Source of the DNA: Orthonyx spaldingii
Lineage: Eukaryota > Chordata > Aves > Passeriformes > Orthonychidae
NCBI GenBank assembly: GCA_013397795.1
Contig: VZTJ01003246.1
Span: forward strand, 1,527,783 to 1,591,782
Direction of reading: 5' to 3'
DNA: 64,000 nt
The notes under the pieces are model-generated. The model made no database searches. It was not told the origin of the DNA and was given only the letters and a program-made list of their open reading frames with translations. The position numbers were made by a program, and so were the translations under genes. Of the stretch, positions 49,212 to 61,813 are shown in pieces. Positions within the stretch are counted from its first letter, which is position 1. Every line of letters begins with the position of its first letter.

Positions 49212-52200
49212 ATATACTCCTTAATAGGTTTTAAAGCATAGTTTTGCTGCACTAGTCCAGAGTATTTCACTTGTGAAGCAGTTGAAATATCCTATATGAT
49301 CTCATGAACCTGTGGTTTACTGATCAATTAGTAAGCTCTTGATTAGTAGCTACTGAAGTTTTTAAAAGTCTATCACTTCCCAGAAGTCTTTGACTGGTTT
49401 TCCAGGTCCTTGAAGACAAATGAGAATCTCAAACTAATCAACAGCAATAAATCACTGGGCTTTCTGCTGATTAGGAATCATGTCTTCTGCTTTTCAGGTT
49501 GGTTGTCAGCTAATATCCTATTTAAACATCTAATGCCTCTCAAGGGGGCTTGTATAAAGTTGTTGAAGAAAAAAATTGGTCAGCTCAGGAAAAAAGAAAT
49601 TTGTGGCAAGAAATCAGTAAGAAAATTCTATTTTATGATTACCCATATCTATGCCCAAATTAGAATAACTTCACCTAGTTTGCTAATACTAATTAATTGA
49701 ATTACAGTTACTAATTGAAATGCAAATTATTTATATTACATTAAAAAAGATTTCAGGCTTTTATGTGGCCAGACACTATGTAATCTACTGAAGTGAATAC
49801 AAGTTAAAGCCCCAGACATAACATAATATTCCAGTATTTAAATATGTATGAAAGATTAGGTGCAGCTTTTAAGGATTTCCTGGTATTACTCAAAATCCAG
49901 GCAGGGTCTGACTGCCGAGTTTTCCTTGTACAATAAACCTATGGTATTGACAGGCAAACTAAAAAGTAATGTGTTACAAAACAGGTGTTAATCTTTAGCA
50001 GAAGATATGAATAAGGCAGATATGTTAATGAAGAATGTATTATTAAATGATGTTTTATCATATGTTTATTATTTTAAATATATTAAGGAATTTTTTATTT
50101 GTAAAGGAACATTTATAAGGAACATGAATAGAAGTGATATACATAATTACTTTTATATATTTAAAAGTATGAAAAGGACTGAGTTTTCTTAGACTGTCTA
50201 TTTAGATCTGTACTGTTCAGATGCTGAATCCTACGTCATATAACAGTATAAAATCTGACCAGTGACCTTCTCTCACTCTCCTCTTTCTTACACAGAGTGG
50301 TGTTCCTCTCTGGCTAGCTGTGCCTTTCAAAGGAAGCAAGGGCAAATAATATTCTAATAGAAAGGTGTAATTTGCAGGTCGAAAATATTTTTGATAAAAA
50401 CAAGGCCACATAGCATAGAAAAAAATAATGAGGGTGAAGATAGAAAGGAAGTACAGCATATCATGATGTTTTATTTTAACTGTTACATAGACATAGTTTA
50501 GCTATTACACAATTAGAATCTGAGCCATATTGTCATACATGAACCTATTCTCTTGATCTTTCACACCACTTCTACAGCTCCGTTCACTGTATACTGACTC
50601 TCCCTAAATTAAAAGAATAAGAATGAAAAGATAAAACACTCAATGAGCAAACAGACATACTACAATATACTGTGAATGTCATGAGGGAAATTATAAACTT
50701 ACATGACATATGTGTTTTTCTTCAAAGCCAAAAATCTTCAGTTATTCTCTTAACTTTAAATCATTTTTAAGGATCTACACCAGACTTTTTCACGTCAAGT
50801 TGCTATAAAATTGAAGCTTTCACTGATTAAAATTTTTCTATAACTTCTTTATAATATTTAATTCTACAGTGTACTTTATTTCATACTTTTGCTTTTCTGG
50901 AGTGAAATAACAAATGGGAAAAAACAAATTGTCACAAATTCTTAGGAAAAAAGAGGTCCTCTAACTAAGAAATTATATATAAAACTAGGCAACTGTCTAA
51001 TCATATTAATCTTGTTGGCTCTTTCTTTTTCTTTCATTTATTGTTTTTTTAATTATCACTATGATGATGATTATTTTGATTGTTAATTATGATGGGTATG
51101 TGTGCTGCATTCAATATTAATTTTCTGGTCTCTCCTGATGGTTTTTCTTTCTAACTGCACGTGGGCAGATACACATATACACAAAGACACACAGAAATTG
51201 TGTCCATAGTACCTGACTTTTAAAGTTTTTCACTGTCTTACTTTTTTTGTCCTTTAAAACTATGGTCATAAAGCAAAGTACTTAGACTGTTTCAAGAGGA
51301 AAAAAAAAGAAAACATGGACTTTCCTAAAACACCTCCCCTCCCTACCCCCCCTCCCCTGCCAAAAAACCCACTCAAACCAAACACTTTTTCAATCTTACT
51401 CATTCAGTTTTGAGAAAGTCCATTTAGGTTTTTTTAATCATGAGTGAATAGCCCTGACAAAAGTATTTCTGCCAGAAACAAAAATGAGAGAAAATATATA
51501 TTCACACTGTTATTCTGTTAACTGTATGGCAAATGAAAATCTAAAATATTGGATCTCCTTGTAAGACTGAGAAAAGGCTTTCATGTCAGCATGCTAGAGT
51601 ACAAGCTGATGAACTATTATTAGACAAGAAATACCCATAATGCCTAAATGTACCTAATAAATGTACCTCTCATGCTACAGTGCTTATGTCCATAAATCAG
51701 ATACAGTGAAAGAGTTTTATTCAAAGTGATTGAGTTTTATTACAACTGGATATTTTGACACTATGGACAAGGAGACACTATTTTTAAAATATTTATAATG
51801 TATTCAAATTCAGTGAATATACTTTAAAGACAAGGGCAAGCAAAAGAAAGCCTTCAAGGGATTAAGTCAGAGAAGTCTGTTTTAATACAATACGAGTTGT
51901 AGGTATAGTATATATTATAAGGACTGTTAAGCACCCCAGCTATTTTCTCTTGTCAGAAGTTCTAGATGAGATGAAATTGCAAATGCTGAGTTCTGTCTTA
52001 TTACACCAGAAGTTAATAGCTACAGTTTCAAAGTCATATGCACAGCAATATGTCTGATCTACAAGGATTAAAAAGGTTGGATAACTTAGGTGATGATGTA
52101 AGTCTCTATCTGCCACAAAATATACACATCCACTTATAGTCATATCTTTGCAATTTTTGGAAGAGGAAGGAAAGAGAAAAAGAGACTTGTCATTTCAATG

Positions 52201-52902
52201 AAAATATTAAAGTTCATCTTGTGCAAAAGGGCAGTGCAAACACTTTTCTGTTTCAACTCTCAAGATGGAGAAAAGAGATCAAATGTTAAGCAGCAAAATG
52301 GCAGGAACACTAACCATAAGAGATATTCCCTTGCTGAATTCCTTCTTAAACTGTTTTCAATATTTGAATTTTGCCTCATATACCTCTTTATAATTTTTAA
52401 ATTTTCCTTCATTTCTTCATAATAATGAATCCTTTCATTATTAAGGAATAACTACTCAACGTATACAAAGTATCTGAATACTGATAGAAGGTATACGTTC
52501 CTTGCAAAAACATCACCTCAGCCAGGTAACTTCATATAAACACATGCTAAGCATCTTAACTTTGGAAAGATTATACGAAACCCAAAGCTTTCTGAGCTTC
52601 ATTCATCCTTAACTACAAGATGAAAATTCTAGATCATCTGATTTAGACTGATTCTGTAGAAAGTTTCATTTTGGTAACATAGTGAAAAAGCAGGGAGTAC
52701 TGAAGTTAATTTATATGAAAGCACTTTTTCTAAAGAATAACATAATTAAGCAAATTAAAGCAAGAACCATTAACCACTTCAATAATTTAATCTACTTATT
52801 AACAACTGTCTGAAATGTGAGCCCTAGGAAATCTCTTTATGCAAAGAAAATCAGCTGACAGTCTTTATAAAATCATAGCAACCATGAAATGTGATACTTA
52901 TG

Positions 52903-52909
<7 letters not shown>
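49212..52909. other. anonymous AT-rich sequence
   Basis: No gene or mobile element is recognised. It contains a C-rich tract (51336-51357) and homeodomain-like AT words around 51040-51120. Confidence 0.5.
51336..51357 (-). other. potential G-quadruplex on the minus strand
   Basis: The plus strand has C runs of 4, 3, 7 and 4 separated by 1, 2 and 1 bases. The minus strand therefore has four G runs of at least three with very short loops, the canonical intramolecular quadruplex pattern. There is no promoter or gene start nearby to give it a role. Confidence 0.7.

Positions 52910-52936
<27 letters not shown>
52910..52936. repeat. (AT)n microsatellite
   Basis: Thirteen AT units run directly into the first copy of the 72-bp duplicated segment. 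Confidence 0.95.
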
Positions 52937-52940
<4 letters not shown>

Positions 52941-53081
52941 CATATATATGTGTGCAATATAAATGAAAGTACCACTTCCCTAATCATTCAGGGAATCGTT
53001 NTATAAAAATATATATAAAATCATATATATGTGTGCAATATAAATGAAAGTACCACTTCCCTAATCATTCAGGGAATCGTT
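52929..53081. repeat. 72-bp direct duplication around a single N
   Basis: The 72 bp at 52929-53000 recur exactly at 53010-53081 by my reading. They are separated by the N at 53001 and eight A/T bases. The repeat begins in the AT microsatellite and ends ...gggaatcgtt. An unmerged contig overlap next to a difficult microsatellite is the simplest explanation, and a true tandem duplication is the alternative. Confidence 0.9.
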
Positions 53082-53125
53082 CAGTCTTGTCTCAGATTGC
53101 CATATCTTGCTACTAGTGCAGGTTT

Positions 53126-53258
53126 TCAATCATTTGCCATGTACAATTCTCTGAGATTTTCATAGACAGAATGGTCAGTGGTGTTCATACTATTCAGAAA
53201 GACAATAAGTGTATCTTCATCCTTCTGGTTCCCAGATAAACTTGAATATGGCAAACAT
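53126..53258 (-). other. candidate terminal exon, minus strand
   Basis: On the minus strand a strong acceptor (a long T/C tract ending cttgcttgttttag) is followed by a 43-codon frame ending in TGA at 53126-53128. The peptide has a mixed, protein-like composition (GNQKDEDTLIVFLN) and ends VYENLRELYMAND. That end carries a YxNx tyrosine motif of the kind bound by Grb2-type SH2 domains. The exon phase would be 1. No clear AATAAA was found just downstream on this strand, where the duplicated AT-rich block lies. The protein is not recognised, no upstream exon was found in the window, and a chance ORF beside a chance acceptor cannot be excluded. Confidence 0.3.
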
Positions 53259-55861
53259 CTAAAACAAGCAAGAAAAATAAAAGAAGTATTTTGAGAAATT
53301 TGGATTCCAGTCTTCATAGGCCCAGTAAATATTTTTGAACTGCACTCAAACCTCAAGCTTTGAAGGATTAACATATTGGTCCTTTTAATAAAACAAGTTT
53401 TGTAAAATCCTCTTCCTTCTTTAGATGCAGGAATCTAGGAGCATATAACTGGGACCTTCTGGAACACTGAGTTGAATTTCTTTATCTGTTTTTATCTTAT
53501 TCATTCAAACTCTAGTTTACAACTGCTTAATGATATACTCCCTCTTCCCCCACTCTATTCCTCTTTAATTGAGGTGTTATTTCTTATTGCTGAGGCCAGC
53601 AAGTAAGATCTTGGAAAAGGATGAAAACATACTGGGAGACACTATAATCCACTAAAACCTGCTCATTCTCAGTGAATGGAGGAGTAAAGTCCAGTTATGT
53701 CTTCCTTATTTTTGGACAGAAGGGACCAATAGGATCATGGCGTACAGAAAAAAAGCAAATTGAAAAGCAAGTGTAAAACTGAATTAGTAGCAAACATCAT
53801 TAAAATCAAGGAGATATGTTCATATGTTCAGTAAATTCAGAGGTCCCTACAGCATTAGGCTTGTAATAAACAAAGTAGAATACACAGCAACAAAAGCAAC
53901 CTTCTTCCAAAATCCCTCGGAGAACTCTATAGAATAGGTTGGAATTTTCCTTCAAAATGTGGGGTTTTTTAAAATGAAAAGTTACTTTTAAAAATTCAAC
54001 TCTATTTTCCATTTTTAATAATAAATTCTAAGAAAAAAAAATTAAAAATCTTGAAAAGTTAATTTTTATATTTAGTGATTCTTTTTTTTTCAATTTTTTT
54101 TCAGGATACCAAAAATTTCTACACTATAAAAAGAAATTCCAGAAAATAATAAAATCCAAATTCAAGGTAATTTTGAGGTTGCCTGGATGCTATCTTGCAA
54201 ATGCCCACTGTTTCTTTTTATTACCACAGAAGACTACTAAAAAATTCCAGACAGAATGTTGTCCCTTAGTGCAACATTTTTGAAAAAGACTTTTGATACT
54301 TAGTTGTGAAGTGATGAGTTTCATACTTTGGTCATGATGTTCAAAGATTCTGCACACCTTCAGTAAAAGCTCATAAAAAACTTTTGATTAAACATCACTT
54401 GAAACTACTTGTAGTTTGTTTATTTTCCTCTCCTTTATTCTCCTTCACCTGTTAATATATCCCTATCTATCTGGATCAAATTTAGACAAAAAAAATGTGA
54501 AACGTTATTTATTTGATCTTAGAATTTCCTATTTAAGCATCAGGGGGAAAAGAAAAATTCAACTTTATTTTTCTGAGAAAAATAACCCTGAGAAGCAACC
54601 ATTTCAATCCCTTGCTTCCAGTTGTAACAGTGTTTAAGATTTTTGAAGAAAATGTTGTCATGTATAAGTTTGAAAGATACCTGACAACCAATCAGCTACG
54701 ATCATCATGTATGCGTGCAATTTACTGAAGATCACAGTTATACACAGTAGTCATTTATTTACATGTAAACAAATAACTCTTTGTAGATTGTGAGATTACT
54801 TGCGTCTAACAATTGCTTATGTAAAACATACACGTATTCTTCCAGTCTTCACTTTCTTAATTCAAGAAATCCATTTGAGTGTAGCATTTTACTTCAAAAT
54901 TCTTTATCCTTTGTTACTTTTGATTCAGCTGCAGAAATGTGTTCCTTGCTTTGCTCTCTAAGTTATGTCTTTCAGACTCAGGCTGCATGTGCTTCACTAG
55001 CATTTCTTTTGCAGTGAGGTCATTTGCAATCTTGTATAATAAGTTTTTAAAGCAAGTTTCATATTCTAATATGACTTTTCTTTATCTAGCTGTTACCAGA
55101 ACCTATGTCTTCACCCTCCTCAAAACCAATTACCCAATGCTTAAGAGGAGAGGACTAAATAGTTTTGAGTGTGTAATTACTGAAAAGTACATTTTGTAAT
55201 CCTTAAGCGTGTGCTTGTTTATGTGTGTCTTTGTGTGAGTATCATTTATTTAAAGTACCTGCTTTTTTCCCCAAATGTTAAAACAGTTTTGTTTCAGAGA
55301 GCTGAAGATTAATCACAATGGAAGACCTTAAGTAGAGTGCTTTTCAGAGGGTCCTTCATTTGTAGAAATAAGAAAATACAAGTAGCTAAAACAAGAGAAG
55401 TATTGCAGTTTACCTTTTTGAATAACAAAATACAATAAAGGCAATGATTACTTCAAAATTAATTAAAATTTAAATCAATACAATAAAATAAACTAGTATC
55501 GTTTCATCATTAGAACAGGATAATAGCAATATTAACCAGACATCTAGAAAATGTGTTTTATGAAATTTCAATCACTTTTGTTGTAAAACCCAATTAAAGA
55601 TTTTTGCTGTTGATTTTCTCTAACTCAGTAAAATGCAGTTACACTTCCCACCACAAAAAAGCAAGTTGTCTAATGCTCATTTTACTGCTGGTATATGAAT
55701 GAGTATTTTCCTCTACTTAACTGTCAATTTATTAAACAATATATAAGTATAAACAGTTTCAATAATTTCACACATCATTTGATCCACTGTTAAGCACTTG
55801 GTCTCAATTTATAATTCATAATTTGTGTGAGTACAGAACAAACTTTTCTGAAAGCACAAGA

Positions 55862-55937
55862 GGGGTTTTTTTTCGACCAACTATAAAACCCTGTTTGGTT
55901 TTTTTTTTGTTGTTGTTGTTTTTTTGGGTTTTTTTGG
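55862..55937. repeat. T/G-rich simple sequence
   Basis: T runs with gttg and ggg interruptions. The overlapping reverse ORF (55790-56098) is compositional. Confidence 0.8.
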
Positions 55938-56823
55938 CCAGGTAAATCTGAGAAGCAGACTATCAGATTATAATTTCTTACAAAGTTCTTAGCATCATAG
56001 CTAGTAATGAACAAAAACTTTGAATTATCCTCTGGAACTAGGTAATGTGTATCAGCATCAGAACTAACAGTTTTCTTTTGGGAATTGCCTGATTTCAAGC
56101 AGCTTCATAAAACACCTAACTGCATGCATTCAGCAAAAGAGTGATTATTTCCTGGTCATTAGCCACGTACATTCTGTTATGTGTCATGAATAAAATATGA
56201 CTGTCAAATAAATATCCATCATGTTCCCTAATATTCACTCACTAAGACTTGCAGCAAGTAACAAGACTGCTCGGTATCTAAAGGATTAAAAGCCCAGTTT
56301 AAATTGAATGGAGAAGTTTGCATTTCACAGATGGATTTTAATGAAAATACCTCAGATCACTTTAGATTTCAGGTTCAAATGAGCCAAATGTGTCCCAACC
56401 CAATTTTGTTGCAATCCATAATAGGGCAAAAACACCGTGATACATAAAGCTTAGATGTTTTTAACCAACGAAAGATGCTGCCTTTCTTTAAAACCCTATT
56501 CGTAATGAAGACATCTGTAAATATGTTTTTATGTATATGCTAATAAGCATATATCCATACTGGTACTTATTATACTCAGGAAAAGTATAATAATTTTTTA
56601 AATTTTTAAATTTAAGATTAGAAGAATGTGCATCTAAGTGACAGAACAAATTTGGAGTACATGTGAACTCTATATCTTTGCTCTCTGCCCAATTCTTCAT
56701 CCAGTTTATCCACACAAATTACTCACATATTAACTTGATCGGTCTCATGGATATAATTTCTAAGTCTTCTTTAGAGTACTTTAATAATTGCTCTGTGGAG
56801 TACTTTAATAAAGAGATAATGTA

Positions 56824-56853
56824 GTAATAATAATAATAATAACAACAACAACA
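56824..56853. repeat. compound (TAA)n(CAA)n microsatellite
   Basis: About six TAA units pass into about four CAA units. Overlapping reverse ORFs with Leu or Tyr runs are artefacts of this repeat. Confidence 0.9.
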
Positions 56854-57082
56854 ATATGTAATCACATTGCTTAAGGTATCTTTGGTTTGTGCTTCTCGTA
56901 ACATTCATGTCTTTGTTAAGGTCCATTAGATGCTTTTCCCCTCTATTACAACCCAAAGAAAAATAATTTTGGATCATAAAACAACAATACACAGGTTTGT
57001 GCCACTATACAAAATAGTGAGGAAAAATATGCTGTTGAATCTTCTTCTCACAGAGTCCTTAATATTCATTGTCCTTAAATGT

Positions 57083-57147
57083 CCAGTTGGATTTGATGAT
57101 CTTGAACATCTTTTCCAACCTGAGTGATTCTATAATTCTATCATTCC
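57083..57147 (+). mobile_element. CR1 LINE 3' tail, plus strand
   Basis: The words ggatttgatgatctt and cttttccaacctgagtgatt are followed by attctataattctatcattcc. They form the last ~65 bp of a CR1 element with its 8-mer tail. Severe 5' truncation is typical of CR1 insertions. Confidence 0.8.
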
Positions 57148-60100
57148 ATTTAGCTTTTGCTTTTGTAATCGAGAGATAATCATGCTCAGCTGAAGCTATT
57201 GCAATCAGCCAGAAAGGTGGAAATATAAAACGTTCTTCATGTTTTGACTGACACTTTTTCAAGCCTATCAATTAATTTATCTGATCTATTAATAGTTTAG
57301 ATATTTAAGGCTTCTTAGACAAGCAGAAGGGCTACAACTAATTTTAGTGAGAACTTAGTTTTGATTTAATGAGTCAAATTAATCTCTGAGAGCAACTCAA
57401 CTGAAATTAATGAAGTTGTCAGTGAGAAGATATCTCTCTGGTATAGATCTGGTCATTCCTATATGGCAGTTGATTTACAGAATAGTCTGTCCTACAGAGA
57501 AAAACAAAAATCCTTTACCAAAAGAAACTATCCTGAGATCAACACTGCTGGTATATACCATACTAAAATTTTTCTTATTAAGTCTTCATGGTGCAAAGCA
57601 AGGCTGCAGAAAGATATCCTGCCTGTCTCAGAAGAAGCAAGCAAGCATATGACTGTGAGAGCAGTGTGCTAGACAAAGAGAATATTGCAAAAACATGGAA
57701 ACACTGCTGTTTACAATCAGCATATCTGGCATGGAACAGCACTGAGAAGCATGAACATACCATTGATACATTAACATAACAAATTTCAGTTTCTATCCTT
57801 AACGTACTCATGCTCAGATATACTCTAACTTGAATAGTTGAATCCAATTAATTTTAAGAGACAAAACTACATACTGACATAAGAACATGTAATTCCACTC
57901 AGTGTTTCAGTAGATCTGGATTTCTGCACTGATTATAACAGGAAAGCCTCTCTTCCTTCTTGATTTCCTCTACACTCTCTTGCAGATATTGACAGTAGAT
58001 ATTTTTAATTGTGCAATCTAATCTTAGAACATACTGGTAAAACCAGTTTTGTCATTTCTGTTCAAGGATGCAAACTGTCTGAATCTGCCTACCCTGTCAC
58101 AATATGCAGAGTTCAATGGACCTTTTACAGATCAGTTCACAAAAGAAATATTGTGCAGGGGTACTAAAATAATTCTAAACTTTCCATAGCATTCTTTTGA
58201 ATAAGTGATTTTTAAAAGAGAAATTCAGTCATGAAAACTGGTATAATTTTATACAAACAACAAATATACATGTAATAGTTCCCTCAGTATTTTTTTCTTT
58301 TTGATAAGGTGCATGTGGATTTACAATAGTTATACTTGGGGCTCTATAATACTAATGCTGTCCTTAAAAGCAATTTCAATCCATACATTTTATAGCTCAG
58401 TAGCTCTTTCGGTTGAAGGGTAAGTGACACTTAAGGATAGATCAAGAGACATTAACACTCCCCCACCCTCCCTAGCTACTAACTCTGTGTTATTGACATT
58501 ATATTATTTTATTAATAGCAAATATTTCTTCAGAGGTTTTATTTATTGCCTCATTTTATGTCTGCCAACCCTAATAGATCTGTGTTACTCCAAAGTGTCC
58601 CAATCACTCAGTCACAAGTGCATATGCCCTAATGTATTTTATCTTTGTGAAGTGATGCTGCCTGCACTTTTAGATGAGTATGATATGCTGTTTTATTGCA
58701 TTTCAATTGCCCCTTTTAATTTGAACTTGAGTATATTCTAATTTTTACAGAATCAAATCAAAATGGAATCACCAGTTCTTCAGAATATGACCAATTAACA
58801 GAGTTAATCAAGTTAACATAGGTTTCCTAAATCACACCACATATGTGATGAAGCAATACTCTACTTCTCTTGCAAATATACACTCTGCTGCTAGGAAGAA
58901 AGAAAGGCAGAATCCAGATCTCAGTAGCAAAGCCAAATTTGCAATAACTGATTGTTGGGCAACTTTCACCAAAAGTCAATTTTCTTAAAAGCTGCTAGGC
59001 AATATATTTATTTCAGGGCAATCCTCAATAAACGTTTCAAGACTTTTTAGAGCAAAACCAGGCTAATTATCTTCGCTTCCATACTTATAAAAAAGAGGCT
59101 AACAATGCCTTCTAGAGGTAATGAGAATTTTTATAAGCATATTGGCTAGTATGAGTGTAGTAGTTAATTACTAAAAAGCATCACAAGAATGTACAAACAA
59201 TTACACTGTTTAAGCCTTCCACTCCTTTATGGTTCACACACACAGGCACACGATTCCATACAAACAAGGAACAGTTTTAGTTTATTTCACTCCTTCATCT
59301 CAATTCTCATATTAAGTGAGTGTGGAGTAAAGATAGCAGCAAAAACATTTGAATTCTATGGAAATCATTTGTCATTCACATAAAGTAGTCATATGACTTT
59401 GTTTTGATTTGTTAACTTGTTTTATGATCTGTTTCTACTGCCAGCGAGATAAATTGCATACAATAAATAGAGGAAGTAAAGCAAACATCCATGAATTATA
59501 TTATACCTTAACATGATGTTAAGCAGTTGTCCCAGTTATATTCATCAAAACACAGATCTTGACAGTTCCAGAAAAGTCACTCTGTAGGAACTGTTCCTTA
59601 TAAGTGCAGACCTATCACATTTTTTATACCATATGGCAAGTCAGTATTAAGTCCTAGGGGAAAACAGCTCTTAAAGAGCTTCTATCCCTCTGCTCACCTC
59701 ATTTAAGCTTACATTTCAGTAACTTTTTTGGTGGATTCTTTCCCAGTCCTTCAATCTAGAAGTTTAAATTCTTTTAATAAGTTATTTGAAAATTACTGCC
59801 TGGTCAGTAGAAACTTCAAAATGTCAAGCCTCCCACATCATCACCATCTAGATCTACTTTAAAATATTCTCTCTCACAGGAATAACACATTTTTAAAAAT
59901 TCTAGGATCTCTGGAGCTATAAAAAATTTGTCAAGGCAAAAAGAGTCCTCTAAAAAGTGGCATTTGTGGTTCTGTTTCATGTATAACATATTCACTGCAG
60001 AAGAAAAAACACCTTGTTTCCTGTATGGTCATAGAATGAATCAAGCTCATTTTATTTTACACACTACTGAAGTTTCAATTATTTGCTATCTTGCTGAGCT

Positions 60101-61231
60101 ACCCTAACTGCTATAGTAACCATCATCCTCACGCTAATGTTGGTTCTGTAACAATAGACTTATTCAGAAGGTCAAGTGCACAATAAGTGATTTTAAAAGG
60201 GATGGAAAGCATGCTTTTTCACATTGACACATAAATTTTAGCATACTTAATACTTCAGTTCATTTTAAGTCCCTTTGTGAATAACACCCAAAAAATAGTT
60301 CTTATTCTTATGTTGATAATATGTACATAATTGAGTTTTCTGTGTACATGAAAAAGAAAGATATCTTTCAAAAGACATGATTACATATAGGTTTATTTCA
60401 AAAGCTTTTTCAATTTAGATAGAAAACTTTACTAGTAAAACAATAGGAGGACAAGTAACATTGAAAAAATCTGCTTTTAATGTTTTCAAATTTTTTAATT
60501 AAATTGCTTAATGTTTTTCATAATATTTTATTTGTGCTTTTTTTTCTGTTAAAGTCTTTGGGCTATCTAGGAGCTGCTGAACTATGCTTTTGTCAAGATT
60601 AAGTGACACAGCTAAAGTGTAGGTCTCTTATAAACTATCTTTTCTGCATTTTCCTGCACTGTTTCTCATTTTGAACCTCCAGAACAATTTGTTGAAAGAC
60701 AAAAATAATCATTTGGTGCAGATATCGCAGTCAAGCTGTTAACTTCCATATGTGAGTAGTACTAGACATCAGACTGATGCTCCTCCACCTTGCTTACCAT
60801 TCCTCTCATCCCACAATTACACAACTGCTGGTCCACAGATAGAAGTATCCCCAGACTGAATGTCCTACGGACTTTTATCTTCATAAGTGACATGGGAGAG
60901 TAATTCCTTTGTGCTGTGGTGGTTAAATTTACCCAGATCTTCCTTGATATTTGTCTAAACCTTAACAAATCTGCAAAAGATGATGGAATCACTACTGGTT
61001 TTACTCAGCCTGCTTTACTAAGGAAAAAAAGCAATAAGGTTCAAATATCTATTAGTGACATGCATGCACAACATAATTGCAAATTTGCTAAAAGCAGTAG
61101 GTCCCTGAAGAGGCCAAATTTAGATCTTCTGCAGTCCAGGCCTCTGACTTTCAACTGTTTATGACAAAACTAGCATCCAGAAAAATCTGAATTATTATTT
61201 TACTTTTCTCAAATATACCTGCATTGCCCCA
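57148..61231. other. anonymous AT-rich sequence
   Basis: No gene or mobile element recognised. Short ORFs at 57410-57847, 58424-58741 and 60762-61164 have no domain signal. Confidence 0.5.
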
Positions 61232-61563
61232 TATTCTGGTTTTGACTGGAATAGAGTTAATTTTCTTCAAAGTGACTGTATGGGAATATGTTTTGTATTC
61301 TGAATGCAGGATTGATAATATAGTGATGATTTGTTCTTGCTGAGCAGGGCTTTTTTTCCTGGGGATGGCTGAACACCTGTCTACCCGTGGGAAGCAGTGA
61401 ATGAGTCCCTTGGTTTTCTTTGTTTTCTTTCCCTACTAAGCTCTTTCTCTCAACCCATGAATTCCCTAGTTTTCACCCTTCTGATTTTCTCCTTCATCCT
61501 GTTGGTGAGGAAGTGAGCAAATTGCTGTGTGGTGCTTGATTGCTGGCTCGGGATAAGCCATGA
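61232..61563 (+). mobile_element. ERVL-type LTR with internal deletion, plus strand
   Basis: The LTR begins tattctggttttgactgga and continues atagagttaattttcttc, the well-known start of a bird ERVL LTR. It then jumps at ttgctgagcagggc to tttcctggggatggctgaac, skipping roughly the middle of U3. It continues through ctcaacccatga and gctgtgtggtgcttgattgc, ending ggataagccatga at 61563. The copy is about 330 bp where I remember the family being clearly longer. The deletion junction carries short shared sequence (gcagggct-like on both sides in related copies), consistent with microhomology. Confidence 0.82.
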
Positions 61564-61719
61564 AACCCCACATAATGATGTCACGAATATATTGCAGGAC
61601 CTTCATCCTGTTCCCATGCGCTCTGTATCAGTCCATAGCAAATGGTGGGGCTCTGTTACCAACCCTAGAGCAATTGATTCCAAGTGCACCAGACACCCCA
61701 CAAAGTGGTCTACACTCAA
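61564..61719 (-). pseudogene. ERVL pol (reverse transcriptase) relic
   Basis: The minus strand keeps a short piece of endogenous retrovirus L pol spanning the palm of reverse transcriptase. In one frame SPTICYGLIQ is readable (about 61640-61670), with stop codons just before it. In another frame, after a frameshift, comes YIRDIIMWG (about 61565-61600), at the place of the catalytic Y-x-D-D box. The first aspartate of the box is not present. Stops, a frameshift and the lost catalytic residue show it is dead. It abuts the 3' end of an oppositely oriented LTR at 61563 and a minus-strand LTR start on its other side. A 103-codon plus-strand ORF (61529-61840) crosses all three pieces and is an antisense artefact. 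Confidence 0.7.
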
Positions 61720-61813
61720 TGTTATTAACACTGTCTTGGTCTCAAACCCAAAACCTAGCACCATAAAAGCCACTGCGAAGAAATTTACTTCTTTCCTAGC
61801 CAAAACCAGCACA
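61720..61813 (-). mobile_element. ERVL-type LTR 5' terminal fragment, minus strand
   Basis: On the minus strand it starts tgtgctggttttggct at 61813 and runs through gaagtaaatttcttcgcagtg and cagtgttaataac. It is the first ~95 bp of the same LTR family as 61232-61563, in the opposite orientation. It passes directly into pol sequence, so the rest of the LTR, leader and gag are deleted. Confidence 0.75.

Larger units (their letters stand above)
53259..57082. other. anonymous AT-rich sequence
   Basis: No gene is seen. A T/G-rich patch (about 55862-55937) and the TAA/CAA microsatellite at 56824-56853 are present. Confidence 0.5.

Noticed and set aside
56719..56992. ORFs with Leu and Tyr runs
   Set aside because: They are created by the TAA/CAA microsatellite.
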